Positions 1-11,349 of a stretch of DNA of 64,000 nucleotides are shown here, piece by piece. Each line of letters begins with the position of its first letter. Position 1 is the stretch's first letter. A model generated the notes under the pieces. It had not been told where the DNA came from. It searched no databases and saw only the letters and a program-made list of their open reading frames with translations. A program made the translations under genes and the position numbers. The stretch is from contig CP136067.1 of NCBI GenBank assembly GCA_032622095.1, forward strand, positions 77,462,705 through 77,526,704, given 5' to 3'. Source of the stretch: Siphonodentalium dalli. Lineage: Eukaryota > Mollusca > Scaphopoda > Gadilida > Siphonodentaliidae.

Positions 1-1602
1 ATATGGTGCTACATTTCCCACATTTGGTGGACTTCGGCGAAATTAAGATATATACTAAGCGAACAGAGCAATATACTGCTCTTGTTAAGCACACAAAAAA
101 TCAAACAAAATTTGTATAAATTTTTAACCTTAAGTTTGAAAAGTCCCACTAAAACGGAAGAACTATATTTCGAAACTGTGTGATTCGGTTCTCCGATTAT
201 TTTATTAACACAAAAGTCAAAATGCACATGGATGAAAATCACACGGATGGAAAGTCAGACACAAGAGTTCTAATTTGCTCCAATGTTGACAAGTTGCTTG
301 CGAAAATTGTCAACAAAACTACCGTTCTGATCCTCCATTATGTCATTAAGTTTTTAGTGCGGGAATTGTTCTGAAAGCACATAGAAAACTGGACTTTCGG
401 GCGATCGGTTTTCGCCATGTTTGTTCGGAAAACCCGCGCTATATATAGAAACGGAAAGTAGAATTCCCAGAACAAACAGCGGATTATGCCGAACTTATTC
501 GGACCACTTCGGCTTTCGGTTAAAACGTAAACAAACAGAGAAACAAATCGATGTTTATGGCAATCAACCGGAATATTCTATGTGTAATTTAACATTAAAG
601 TTAGATTATTATACACCATTGTGACCATAAGATGTAAGCCTTTCCGATGTATATAGCATCATGTATTGATTTGCTAGGTAAATCGAGTAAAATACACCAC
701 AGATTCCCGCCACAGATCGTGGGCGTAAGTCGTGTGGTAGGATTGGTATGCAAGCGGGCTTGGACTAAACGCCAGCATCGCCATCCCAATATCTTAGCTG
801 GTTTTAGTACAAGAAGACTTGGACTAGGTTATATGTGATTTCAGTTGGGTCCTCAACGGACGGTTATAAAGCCTTGTTTTACAACACTATATAATATGTT
901 GACTTGTGACCATAACTCGGGAGGGGGTATAATCTGTCAGGAAGTGCATTAGGCCGTCACGAGCGCCGACTTGTGATCCGCATAAAGGGATGTACTCTGA
1001 GTCGTGATTATCGGGGTGGATGCTGCGTCTGGATGAGTTATTTCTGACAACGTCGTGTCGTGACATAGCCGGTGAAATGATTATAAACATCGGAAACCAA
1101 ATCATAAAGCGGACCCGTTTAATGAAACATTATTTTACGATATAAATACCGGGCAGGACAAATATCACGAGACCAATCAACCAGATCCATTGCATGATCA
1201 GGTTTTCTTTGAACCGATAGTTGTCATTCATACAACGAAATAAGGCACCTCTGACATTCTCACCTTCCTAACGAATGTCGCAGCACTAAATGTGCCTATT
1301 ATCATTTTATTTTATGATCAATTTTTGGTGACTGGAATTGTTGCTCTTTGACTGAGTTGGTCATATAATTACGATATATATATAGAGAGGGAATTTGGTA
1401 TACCCTTTGCGCCTGGGGTGCAAATGCTCAACTTAATGCCATATTATGTGGGTCATGGACTAGTTGCGCTGGCGGAGTCTCTTCGCGAATTGCAGGGCGC
1501 ATGGCGTCTATCTAGCCCATTTCTCAAAAGTGCAGATACCATATGTGGTGCCAGTATCCTATTGAGGAGAAGATTTTGCAACACAAAATTATGTAGTTAA
1601 GT
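1..1602. other. Non-coding DNA, presumed Lox2 intron
   Basis: I see no coding exon, RNA gene or recognisable mobile element here. Short open frames have no recognisable domain. Because the Lox2 homeobox exon downstream begins at a splice acceptor, this stretch is inferred to be intron (or upstream DNA). No YPWM-type hexapeptide exon was found on the + strand. Confidence 0.4.
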
Positions 1603-1867
1603 ACACGAGGTGGTTAGGTCGTGGATAAGATAATCGCAGTCTGGACTATAGACGAGGTTAATTGGCGTGGGTTCTAACTCCGACATGGGCGAAATTCGGG
1701 ACCTCTTATCAAGCACGATCTGAGGTATATCTCAGTTTGTCATTCTGATCGATACATGTTCATTTCGATAAGGAATGGGAATTTGATGACGCCCATTGAA
1801 GCAAACCCATTTGAAGCAATGGACACTCGTATATACTGAGTCTCTTCCTCCATAAATGTGATATATA
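1603..1867 (+). repeat. tRNA-like (SINE-like) repeat, copy A
   Basis: This copy resembles 2037-2289 base for base over most of its length, including shared blocks such as GAAGCAATGGACACTC and CTCCATAAAT. Its head contains a Pol III A-box-like block (CGAGGTGGTTAGG, near 1606) and a B-box-like block (GGTTCTAACTCC, 1670-1681), about 60 bp apart. That arrangement suggests a tRNA-derived SINE. I infer this; no family was identified. Confidence 0.45.
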
Positions 1868-2036
1868 TACACCAGTACCAGTAATCGTATGGTCACACAC
1901 ACATTTTTCAGAGTAAGTGCATTGGGCTGTTCCAATGTAATGGTAGATCCGTTCTGTGTCATTCGAACCCATGATCAGGCTGATATACGTTTCCCAACTC
2001 TCGTTGGAAGGGATTCCCTTTTTATTGGTGTATCCG

Positions 2037-2289
2037 TGGCTGAGGTGGTCAGGTCTTGGACAAGATCATCGCAGTGTGGGCTACACCAGGTTAGTGACAT
2101 GGGCGAAAAGGGCGAAAATCGGGACCGATTTTCAAGCTTTATCTGAATTGGGAGAACATCACCATGTGCCATTCTGATCGATTCATGACCATTTCTATAA
2201 GAAATTTGAATGTGTTCACTCTCAATGAAGCAAGCCCATTTGAAGCAATGGACACTCATGCCGAGTCTGTGCCTCCATAAATATGATAG
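2037..2289 (+). repeat. tRNA-like (SINE-like) repeat, copy B
   Basis: Diverged second copy of the repeat at 1603-1867, same orientation, offset by about 430 bp. It keeps the A-box-like head (GCTGAGGTGGTCAGG) but has lost the segment that carries the B-box in copy A. On the minus strand just upstream (near 1960-1972) there is another B-box-like string, GGGTTCGAATGA, so several Pol III-type remnants may be stacked here. Confidence 0.45.
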
Positions 2290-2404
2290 AGAATAGTTCA
2301 TATTTAAGCCAACCCAATTATTTGAGTACCCAACTGTATCGTAGTTGACTAAAGCCGGCTGAAGTTTAGTTGCAAGTGATTAAACTCATAGTGACCCAAT
2401 TTTG

Positions 2405-2585
2405 TGCAGGGATGGGGCAATGGTAATGTGTAATGGTAATACACTACTTTTTCTATAAAAAAAATGACAAAAGTAATTTGTAATTGGGCCTTTTTAGCAT
2501 TACATGTAGTTCAAATTACTACATTACTTCACAAACAGTCATGTAATTCAATTACTTTACATTACTTTATCAGACATGTCCTCAG
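2405..2585. repeat. TAATG/ATTAC-rich repeat, possible hAT-type end
   Basis: Begins GGGATGGGGCAATGGTAATG and is built of short TAATG and ATTAC strings that can pair with each other. GGGATGGGGCAA at the left edge resembles hAT-type terminal sequences, but I found no matching inverted end nearby, so the assignment is weak. Confidence 0.3.
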
Positions 2586-2589
2586 GAAT

Positions 2590-4050
2590 AATGAAGGTTA
2601 TCTTACAATTGGAAGTTTAAAACAATGCTGATGAAATTCTAATGGAGATAAGTCACAAGTCTAACAAGTTGACACGATTGTAGAAAAAAATATATACTTC
2701 TAAAAACTATATTACAGCGAACTGTATTTGAGTCCTTATAAAGTTCATATACAAAACTGAGGTCAAATGTTGTGGTCTCATTTGTTTATTAGTGCAAATA
2801 TATTAACTTTTGTAGGAGAAATGTTTTTTCTTCTGATTACCAGAATTGATAAAAACAAATGGGCAAAAGATTTTCTATTTGAAATGTTAGCAAAATAAAT
2901 GATGAAATATGCTTGTTTCCGGCTTCATTTAAGAAAATAAGTGTGTATCACCTAGCAATTATTTGACGCATATAAGCTAATATTGCGTCAACGTATTCTG
3001 CTATATAAGTGCAATCATATGAGGCCTACGCCCATTGCACAACGTTTCGGCGAGACATTGACATTAACATGACATATAACGGTACATCACTATTATGACA
3101 AAATTTGTTGCAAAAATTAAAGAATTTACTTTAACAAGTTCCAAAAACCTGCGTGGCATCACATAGACCAATCATTGGTCTTAGTAAATCGAATCACTGA
3201 TACTTTCAGATCGGATCTAATAACACGATGGTTGATTTCTATATGAAGTTGCTATGGCTATGACGATATATTTTTCCTGCGATGCAATCGTTGAACGTGT
3301 GTGCTGCGCGCCAACAGCAAGAGTTAATGTGTTTTTATTGCGGATATAAACTTCAACGTGCAATAAGTACATCATACAGTGTATCCCCGCTGCTTTGTAT
3401 ACTCATACCGTACTGGATGTAGCACGTTCCTTGTTGTTAAACGACCATAAAGTTCACATCACATACATATAAAAACCTCATGATAAATTCTATAGCTAAA
3501 TGAAAAATAATGTCATGCAAAATGTTGCTCAAATATTAATATCGGTGTAGATATACACAAAATGGTGAATCACGTTGAACACCTGTATGGGTAAAGGTGG
3601 TCGGCATATTGTACAAACACAGTAAAACTATTTGTACATGATTGGAATGGTTGTTCGCGAATAGAACTATACAATATATATATAGTGCTTTTGTGGAGAT
3701 CGTAGACCAAAAAAAAAATAGGCACATAGAGCAAAGTTTTTCCTTTACCTGTATTATACTATAATGTTCTATACAAGACTTACAAGTGCCGGCATTTCTA
3801 TTTTGGATAATATATAGACCGGCATATTAGTTCCTTGATATTGATGGTCGTTGGTTGTTTGACTGCATGCTTTCATGTTTACTTGGGGTTATCTTTCGCT
3901 TTCAGGAGCTATGACCACGCTGCGGCGACGTGCGACCATCATGCGCAGACATTATACGTTGCGACTATATAGCACTGGCAAATATTAATGTAAATTGCAT
4001 TGCCCAGAAAGTCAGTAAATTAGTTCAACGTCCTAATACGCATACGTGTG
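2590..4050. other. Non-coding DNA, nothing recognised
   Basis: Presumed Lox2 intron. Only short AT runs and one small hairpin (2964-2992, TTGACGC arms) are visible. Confidence 0.4.
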
Positions 4051-4055
4051 TATAT

Positions 4056-4511
4056 CCAGCCAATACACGCACGACTGGATAGCGAATGATACTTAATCGG
4101 GGTTCACGATTAAATACCGATTTATATGATATCGCAATAACACGTATCACGCGAGGTTAGGAATTTGGCTAGAAGTATTGACGAAATAACAGAGATGTTT
4201 GAAGAAGTTCTTTTTAAGAGCGTTCCCTTAACCTCCGCCCAACCCACCCACCCAATAGGAACAGTTGACTTATATTTCACCAAAGTTGATCAATTGTGGT
4301 GTAAATTCTTTCATACAAATCTCCGTTATTTCAACAAAGCACGTTATATATATGGAGTTATCACCCCTCCGATTAACTCAGGACACTAATTTCAAATTGT
4401 AATCCTAACCTATAGCGTGTCACATGTTACTCCGTTTGAACATCAATCGCTATCTAGTCGTGAACCCCGATTAAGTATCTTTCGCTATCTAATCGTGGGC
4501 GTATTAGGTGG
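4056..4511. mobile_element. Fold-back MITE, 456 bp, with TATAT flanks
   Basis: Long terminal inverted repeats pair across the whole element. The left end, containing ATACTTAATCGGGGTTCACG (about 4089-4108), is matched by its reverse complement at about 4459-4478. Inner blocks also pair (GAGGTTAGGAATTTG against its complement near 4400). Both ends abut TATAT (4051-4055 and 4512-4516), which could be a target duplication, though low complexity weakens this. No transposase is present. It sits in the intron just upstream of the Lox2 homeobox exon. Confidence 0.7.
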
Positions 4512-4584
4512 TATATCAATATCGGAAGTAAGGGGACGGGTCCGTGTGGTGCTGCCAATGGTCCCTGAAAGTTACTTAGCTGCA

Positions 4585-4717
4585 TAGTATGTGCCCTAAA
4601 TAATCGACACCTTAACCACAGCAGAATTATGGGTAATTTTTCAGGATTTAGTCGGAAATATGGCTTGTTGCCATTCATCGGAAAGTTCTCAGTGAGAGCT
4701 TTCCGATGAATGGCAAC
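4585..4717. mobile_element. Partial hairpin MITE, same family as 9874-10044
   Basis: Shares CCACAGCA-AATTATGGGTAA and GGATTTAGTCGGAAATATGG with the element at 9874-10044. Its right half folds back on itself (GTTGCCATTCATCGGAAAG against CTTTCCGATGAATGGCAAC). The second terminal repeat of the intact copy is missing, so this is a rearranged fragment. It ends about 160 bp before the Lox2 splice acceptor. Confidence 0.7.
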
Positions 4718-4865
4718 TACGAATAAAACGGTTTGACAGTTAACCTTATATAACTGGTTTTCAGGAACACAAATATTCCGCCTCACCACAGAAGATAATA
4801 AGAGCGTGTTGTGATGATTGTCACAATCACAATACTGCGTTTATAAGTTACAAGTTCTTAATGCA

Positions 4866-4881
4866 AGTTTCTCGTTCCAGG
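4866..4881 (+). other. Splice acceptor of the Lox2 homeobox exon
   Basis: Reads AGTTTCTCGTTCCAG followed by G. The pyrimidine-rich stretch ends in CAG at 4878-4880. In the homeodomain frame the sequence upstream contains TAA stops within about 40 bases, while downstream is open to the real stop, so an intron must end here. This fits the conserved Hox intron between the hexapeptide exon and the homeobox exon. Confidence 0.75.
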
Positions 4882-5185
4882 TCCGAATTCAAATCAGAGA
4901 AGACGGGGTCGACAGACATACACCAGGTACCAGACACTTGAACTGGAAAAGGAATTTAAATTCAACAGGTATCTCACGAGACGACGGAGGATTGAGTTAT
5001 CTCATATGTTGTGTTTGACTGAACGGCAGATTAAAATCTGGTTTCAAAATAGACGCATGAAGGAGAAAAAAGAACTCCTGGCGATAAAAGAAATTAATGA
5101 AATTGCGGCAGGAAAAAGATCGCCGACGAGCACAAAACCGCCAATAGAAGATTGCAAAGACAATGCTAAAACTCAACCTAGTTGA
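4881..5185 (+). CDS. Lox2: Hox gene Lox2, terminal homeobox exon
   Basis: Sequence-specific DNA-binding transcription factor that helps set trunk identity along the body axis. The exon enters at 4881 with two bases of a split codon, then reads PNSNQ, a full 60-residue homeodomain (4898-5077) and a 35-residue tail ending TGA at 5183-5185. The homeodomain holds [16 protein letters not shown] (helix 1 side), YLTRRRR, and the recognition helix [10 protein letters not shown] with invariant W48, F49, N51 and R53. The tail LAIKEINE resembles the UbdA peptide of Ubx/abd-A/Lox2/Lox4. [16 protein letters not shown] and MKEKKE point to Lox2 rather than Lox4 or Antp, judged from memory of family signatures. 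The N-terminal exon must lie upstream of the window. No polyadenylation signal is close; the first AATAAA downstream is at 7350-7355. Class assignment (central Hox) is secure; the Lox2 label is likely. Confidence 0.85.
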
Positions 5186-6345
5186 AAACATTTATAGGGT
5201 AAACAGGGATTTGCAATTCAAAATGGTGCGCGAGGGTAACTAATTTGTGTTAGTGCGCAGCCACACTGCTCAAAGGATTCATCGGCGAAGATAACACGCA
5301 CGTCATCGCACGTCGTCAAAGAGCTCAATGACACCCGGACCGAAAGCCAATCTCGTCGGAAACGCTATCATTTAAGCGTATATATTATGTGGGATGAAGA
5401 GGCTCTTACAAAGGTGTAAAACTTATTTTTGTTTCTCATATACCATTCTGAAAGTTGATTTTGTAGTTATTTATTATCAAGAATTTCTTATCTTGGCGAA
5501 ACTAACAAGATTCCTTGTATTTCTTACGGAAGCAGACTGATTGTTTTCATGTAAAGCTCAGTGATATACTCGACAATGAACAGCCAAGACAATATATAAT
5601 GTATGCAAAATCAACGAGGGGGGTATTCGCCTGCAATATAAGATGGATACGTTTATTGGTCGTCACCCGATTTTTTTTAATCTAACGCAGATTTATTAGT
5701 CAAACGAAGGAATACCAAAGCCTACACGCACGGTACTCAACATCGCACCTTTTAAGCGGATTTATAGGACTGTAGATGTTGCTCGTTATGCCAAGTCGTG
5801 CCTGGCGGAACGCCCTTCCGCTGAGCATTGTCTTCGCAAGTAGTTTCAGTTGTTGGAATCAATTTAAATATTGATTTGCTACGAAGATAATTTACCATGC
5901 GAGTCGCACATAACCGTTTATATATATATATATCACATCATGAAACCCCTATAATATCATTGAAAAATCCATTAGATATTTTCTTATCTTTCACTAGTGG
6001 ATAAATAAGCGCGGGCTTCCCGCCAACTTGGCTTCACATTGAATCAGGCGGATTAAAACTATTTTCGCAAAACCGCAAATGACAACAACACCAGGCAATG
6101 TAAAATGATTGCTTTGTTCATTAAAGTTAAATTATTGTCCAACTTCGGTGCACTAACCAAAATAGACACAAAAACAAAGAGACTTAATTGGGGGGGGGAC
6201 TATATTTTCCGTCGGCAGCTCGAGCGCGCAATACTGTCGCATACGGTTGTGAAGCGTCTCAGCCAACAATGAAAATGTGTGCATTTTTTAAAGTTTAATT
6301 TTGATTTGTTAAAAAGGTATAAAGCTCTAGTTTTTTCATGTGATA
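5186..6345. other. Lox2 3' flank / probable 3' UTR, no other gene
   Basis: No coding sequence recognised. ATTAAA variants occur near 6052 and 6118, but no AATAAA until 7350. A run of nine G lies near 6190. The 3' UTR length cannot be fixed from sequence alone. Confidence 0.35.
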
Positions 6346-6349
6346 TACA

Positions 6350-6498
6350 AGATCTTCAACTCGTTATGTTGGGATATAAAATTTTATGAAACTCGTTTCA
6401 TAAATTTGATACACAACTCATCTACGCCTCGTTGTGAATCAAATTTATCAAACTTGTTTCATAAAATCTTATATCCCAACATAATTCGTTGGAGATCC
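6350..6498. repeat. Hairpin MITE, ~68-bp arms
   Basis: Left arm 6350-6417 pairs with right arm 6431-6498 over nearly the full length (shared core TATGTTGGGATATAA and its complement), leaving a 13-base loop. Each arm contains a smaller self-pairing block (ATGAAACTCGTTTCAT). No coding capacity. It lies within the possible Lox2 3' UTR. Confidence 0.75.
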
Positions 6499-6499
6499 T

Positions 6500-7655
6500 C
6501 TATATATTCAAATACAACACTGAACTACTTTTCACCAGTTATTGGTTGAGTTTGGAAGGTGGTCCTCATTACACACATGTTTGTAAATAACATTGTCATA
6601 GAAACATATGTTAGTATAGTACTGGTGATCGTAGCGTATATATGGTAGTATATAGCCGTGCTTTGTTGCCCAAAACTTCCGAAGTAATTTTCCCATTTTA
6701 AAATACAATATAACGTGCTCGTTCCTTCAGCAACGTTCCAGTAGCCATGGTATGTCAGTGTAGTCAGACATGGTGTGGAACCACAGAGCAGAACACAACA
6801 TGTATATACTGCAACCTAAAACAACATATGCATTGCTTTAACATTTGAGGAATAATATGCTGACGCTTTGTATATGTTGGTCTAAGGGTAAATGATACTG
6901 GTTTCCACGCTGGTCAGAATATATCAGAAGTGATGAATAATGCAAAGATTTCTCACTATGCTGGTCTGACATTCTGGAATTTAGTTGCAATTAACTGTTA
7001 AATTTGCAAAAATTATGACAATGTCTTCATTTCAAATGGTAATTGAGCTTCAAGAAAATCCTTTAATATCAAGTTTTCCTGATAGGAATATATTTCATTT
7101 GTGACAAACTTTGCTATTTCCAATAACATATATCGATCATCATCTGTGAAAACAGCCATTGGCAGAAAAATAATATTTGAAAGCGGCACATTTAGTATAT
7201 TTGATTTTGTTGTGGTTATATGAACATCCTATATTTGTTAAGTCCGGAGACCGTGAACGATTTGTCTCAACTATGCACGACGTTATTGTGTAAAAATGCA
7301 TTTGTCAGAGACATTACTTTCATAAAAATACTCGAGTACTGACGAATTAAATAAACTGTTATATTTGCCAAACGCTACTCTAGTGATATTCTAGTTTTTT
7401 GGTTCTTCCCTATCCCTATCAAGCCAGACATTTCTTGTCGCGCTGAGCTCACTTACAGTCCCTCGGAATTCGAAATAGCAATCGGGAAATATTTCAGTAT
7501 ATATAATAGATATAGGGGGAACTCAACATGCACGAGGGGAAAATTCCACCATCGATCTGTATAATATACGTCGATGATTCAACCATTGGATGACATTTGA
7601 ATTTAGTAACGTCTGAACATCGCATATTGTCAGTAGGAGTATATATGTCAGAATA
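6500..7655. other. Non-coding DNA, nothing recognised
   Basis: AT-rich sequence without a supported exon. It contains the first canonical AATAAA (7350-7355) 3' of the Lox2 stop codon. Confidence 0.35.
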
Positions 7656-7660
7656 TATGT

Positions 7661-7770
7661 GTTTTTCTTGTACGAGTCTAGGTTGTGGTGAAAAGTCATA
7701 TTGGACGACACACGCCAGTGTCGAGTCCAATATGACTTTTCACCACAACCTGGACGAGTACAAGAAAAAC
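7661..7770. repeat. Near-perfect hairpin, 46-bp arms
   Basis: Left arm 7661-7706 (GTTTTTCTTGTACGAGTC...) and right arm 7725-7770 are reverse complements with about three mismatches; the 18-base spacer itself forms a small palindrome (GACACACGCCAGTGTC). The inner motif GTCCAATATGACTTT recurs at 8040-8110. Confidence 0.8.
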
Positions 7771-7920
7771 TCATACTGTACACAACATTGTATAATGACA
7801 TTTTTATTATCCATCTGTATGTTTATCAACATTTTGGGAATAAAACTTTTGTGGTTATTTTTGGTATTTGTCGGCACTTAATTCTCTATAAAAGCATGTA
7901 TTTTGATCATCAGAAAGCAT

Positions 7921-8160
7921 GATTTGGAAAAGTAAACACGGAAGTGAGAAAAAAAACTCAACGCGGAAGTGAAACGCTGCTAAAATCCATCATTGTTGCG
8001 CGCGCATCACATTTAGCAATATAATTAATTCGTGACGTCACGGAGTCCAATACAAAGTGATATTGTACAGTCGGGAGTCCAATATGACTTTCGGGAGTCC
8101 AATATGACTTTTTCCAGGACTATCACGTGGCGGCTTTTGCCCAATCGGAAATGGTGTTAG
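7921..8160. promoter_or_regulatory. Candidate regulatory cluster (ETS, CRE, E-box, CCAAT strings)
   Basis: Two ETS-type CGGAAGTG sites (near 7938 and 7964), a CRE palindrome TGACGTCA (about 8033-8040), a CACGTG (about 8125) and CCCAATCGG lie within 240 bp, together with two copies of the short repeat CGGGAGTCCAATATGACTTT at 8080-8110. This density of known factor sites suggests a promoter or enhancer, possibly one brought in by a transposon, since the GTCCAATATGACTTT motif is shared with the hairpin at 7661. No transcript is visible. Inference only. Confidence 0.3.
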
Positions 8161-9870
8161 TTAAGGGATGGATAATAAAACATATTATATTAGTCCCAGA
8201 TAATACCCATGTTTACCACATGGGATAAATCTTCGTTATAGTTTGTAGTTTATATACTGACGTTGCATAATATCAAGCCGGAATCCTATAATTCGAGCAC
8301 ACATTGGCGTGTTTACATGATATACCAAACATTCTGCAGTTTTATTAAAACAGATGACCACAATATATGCAACACACGTATACTATCATAATAACATTAC
8401 ACCCGTGTATCGAGGCAATAAAATACCACCCGAGTTGCATGTTCCATGATATATTAGTTTACAGAGACATTATAGCCTACCATGGGAAATATGGCGTAAG
8501 ATTTAATTTCTAATAACATAATCGAAAGCCAGTCGTAATGTGAGGCATCTTTTCACTCTCGCTGTGCGTCTCGCGGGGTGATATGATACTTGCATGTAAT
8601 TATTAATCCAATGTCAACAATAGACCGAGTGTGCTAAATGTATCGTCGCACAGGTAACCGCGGGGTGGCGCTTATTTACATTAATATTATCTATCATGCT
8701 GTCAGGCCAGGATTATCGTTCTTTGATCATGGGTGGTGCAATGTTACGATGTCTTTGTGTATAAATTAGGCAACCGGCTGCGAAGTGTCTGAATATAGAA
8801 GGGAAGGACGACTGCATGCATGGACCACCAAGCAACAACGTCGCCTATTTTCGCTCTCGTTTGTACATCTCGTCTCCAGTTCACGTCTAGCGATTTCCTA
8901 CTGCAAACGAAACTGTTCTAGGCTACATTACATTACATTACAGTATAGTCTAACTTGGTGAATACGACTGCTGTTGCTGATCGTGAACATGATCTATGAC
9001 ACTCATTGCACCCTTCGCATGGGCTATTATTATACAACAAAATGGTGGTAATCTTCTGATTATATACTTATTTCCAGTCCATGTATACGGCAAATATTAC
9101 GACAATGGATACCACTAAGACATATAGCCTATTTTGGGCTCTGTCTATGTCTTGCTTTATATCTTGGGGCATGTACATGTAGCAGAAACCGAAGCTGGTG
9201 CATGTATACGATTACTTCATTGAAACAAATTACGAAATGGATGTCTGTACACACACAGATGGTAAACCACAAAAAAAATGGAATATAACCCTATCTTTGG
9301 GAACATTGTGTGAAATTGTATCATCTTTTAATTTCAAACTGCCATTATTCGAGTGACCGCTATCTATACCATTTTCAAGCTGGAATGATCTCCGGTAAAA
9401 CCGCAGTTAGTGTGTTTATGTAGCATATAGTGTTTCTTTCCGAATGGATATTTTACAAAACAACTGGACATACGTAATAGGATACAACTCCACCATTCCG
9501 ATCTTATAAGCATCCACACATTCGTAGTATTTCATACGTTATGAGACATTACAGTAAGTTTCTAGTCGACGAAACGAACAAGAATGAACTTAATTCCACA
9601 ACAATCGTGCGCGATGAAAAACAAATTTATTGTACGATCTGTACACTCGATAATACATTTTAATGTTTGGCATAATGGCACGAGATGTCCTATACGGTGC
9701 GACATTAGCGATTTCATTGTATCGTCCAGGTAAGATTACACATTTTATGACTAAATAATGAACGGGTAGCGGATACCATGTGCAAACAAAGAGACATAAC
9801 CTCTGTTTTCTTCGTATCACGTGCTCTTATATGACCATGTGTTCTAACTGTTGGTGTATGAAAGGGTAAC
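8160..9870. other. Non-coding DNA, nothing recognised
   Basis: No exon, RNA or element could be supported. A short ACATT tandem occurs near 8930. Confidence 0.35.
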
Positions 9871-9873
9871 ACC

Positions 9874-10044
9874 TACAGTAATGCCCTAAGTAATCGACTC
9901 CATAACCACAGCAAAATTATGGGTAACTTTTCACTCCGAGAGCTTTCCGACGAATGGCAACAATCCATATTTCCGACTAAATCCTGAAAAGTTACCCATA
10001 ATTTTGCTGTGGTTATGGAGACGATTACTTAGAGCATTACTGTA
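9874..10044. mobile_element. Tc1/mariner-like MITE, 171 bp
   Basis: Ends are inverted copies starting TACAGTAATGC on both sides; about 60 bp of each end pair, including CATAACCACAGCAAAATTAT. If TA is the target duplication, the terminus CAGTAATGC fits Tc1/mariner-derived MITEs. The centre holds the CTTTCCGACGAATGGCAAC block shared with 4585-4717. No transposase. Confidence 0.75.
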
Positions 10045-10260
10045 CATCACGTGGTATCCATCTTCGAAGAAAAGCCAGCGACTGCACACATGTATATATG
10101 AAGCATTCAAGAACAGACATACTTTTAAATGTTTCAAGAATGGTTGCGCTGGTGGATTCACAATGACATGGATAGCCATCCTGATTATGGCCGGCTTGAA
10201 ACAACTCATACACTCTCCCACTATAATAAAATATTTGTGTAACATACATATGTAATTTTC

Positions 10261-10280
10261 ATATATATATATATATATAT
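10261..10280. repeat. (AT)n microsatellite
   Basis: Ten uninterrupted AT units. Confidence 0.9.
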
Positions 10281-10284
10281 AACG

Positions 10285-11035
10285 GTATATTATCTTAACA
10301 CTGTATCCTACCAGTACCATCATCAGGACCACTAACATCATATCAAGTTAACTGAAACACCTATCAAGCGGTGGACATGGGCGTATCTTTAACTTCATAA
10401 AATAGCTTTTAAGACAATATCCGGTATAGTATCAAACACGACGGGCCAAAGTTTATTCTCTGAACTTTAGACCAAGTTTTATTGTACAGAACTTATAACA
10501 TGTGTATCGAATGACATGCGTATTCACATTCGGTATGATATATATAATAAGGAAAAAACGCACGAATTCATTTGAATTCATTGTCCAAATTATGGACAGG
10601 GTCGTCGATAAAGTATTAATAACGCTAATTTTGCAGAACTTTCGACCTTCAATTCTTCATTCAACATAGTTTACATTATTCAGCTGCACGTGTCGCATAT
10701 GGAAGTATGAGCGTTTACAGCCGTGGTATAGCATATTACATGTGGCCAAATAATGTAAACTGAGAACGGATTTAAATGAAGCGCCGAAGAAGGCCCTGTA
10801 TGGCCGCAGAACACTGCTATATATATATGCGTGTTTCTGTTACGCCAATGCACACATTAGCGTTGACTATGCCCCGCGATTAACTCTCGGTGTGGTATTT
10901 AGTCGACTATAGATGCGGTTCATGGACAATATCTCCCATCTTGGATCACTATTTTAGGGTAGTCAACCCCACAAGAGATATGCATTTTTATCTGATATTA
11001 CATCTCACGTGACTTCTTGCGTTCTCATTATACAC
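10285..11035. other. Non-coding DNA, nothing recognised
   Basis: No supported exon. One TCACGTGA palindrome occurs at 11004-11011, an outlier of the repeat family described at 12112. Confidence 0.35.
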
Positions 11036-11039
11036 TGAA

Positions 11040-11345
11040 CAAACAAGTGTTTAACTTCTACACACAAAGCTAAACACTTTTTTGTCCCACATTATAAACA
11101 CATTACCAGGTGTGCATGTTAAACAAGGTGTTTATAACCTAAACAAGGTGTTTAGGTAAACTATACACATGCATGTGTTTAGATAAATAAACACCTAGAT
11201 ATTAAACGAGGTGTTTAGGTAAAGTGAACACGGTGTTTAGAAAGTAAACACCTCAATATGTTTATTAAATACATGGATCCAGGTGTATATGGTTTGTCCC
11301 ACTTTATAAACACAACCAGGTGTTTAGTTCCTATACATGTTTATT
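11040..11345. repeat. AGGTGTTT/AAACACCT repeat cluster
   Basis: Variants of AGGTGTTTA occur at least five times and AAACACCT twice in about 300 bp, in both orientations. Two copies of TTGTCCCAC-TTATAAACACA (near 11081 and 11294) frame the cluster, giving it an inverted, element-like structure. AGGTGT is also a T-box half-site, which may be coincidental. Confidence 0.65.
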
Positions 11346-11349
11346 AATT

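Noticed and set aside
1033-1047. ATGAGTTATTTC (MSYF), a typical Hox protein start, upstream of Lox2
   Set aside because: A stop codon follows immediately and no hexapeptide is in reach, so it is not Lox2 exon 1.
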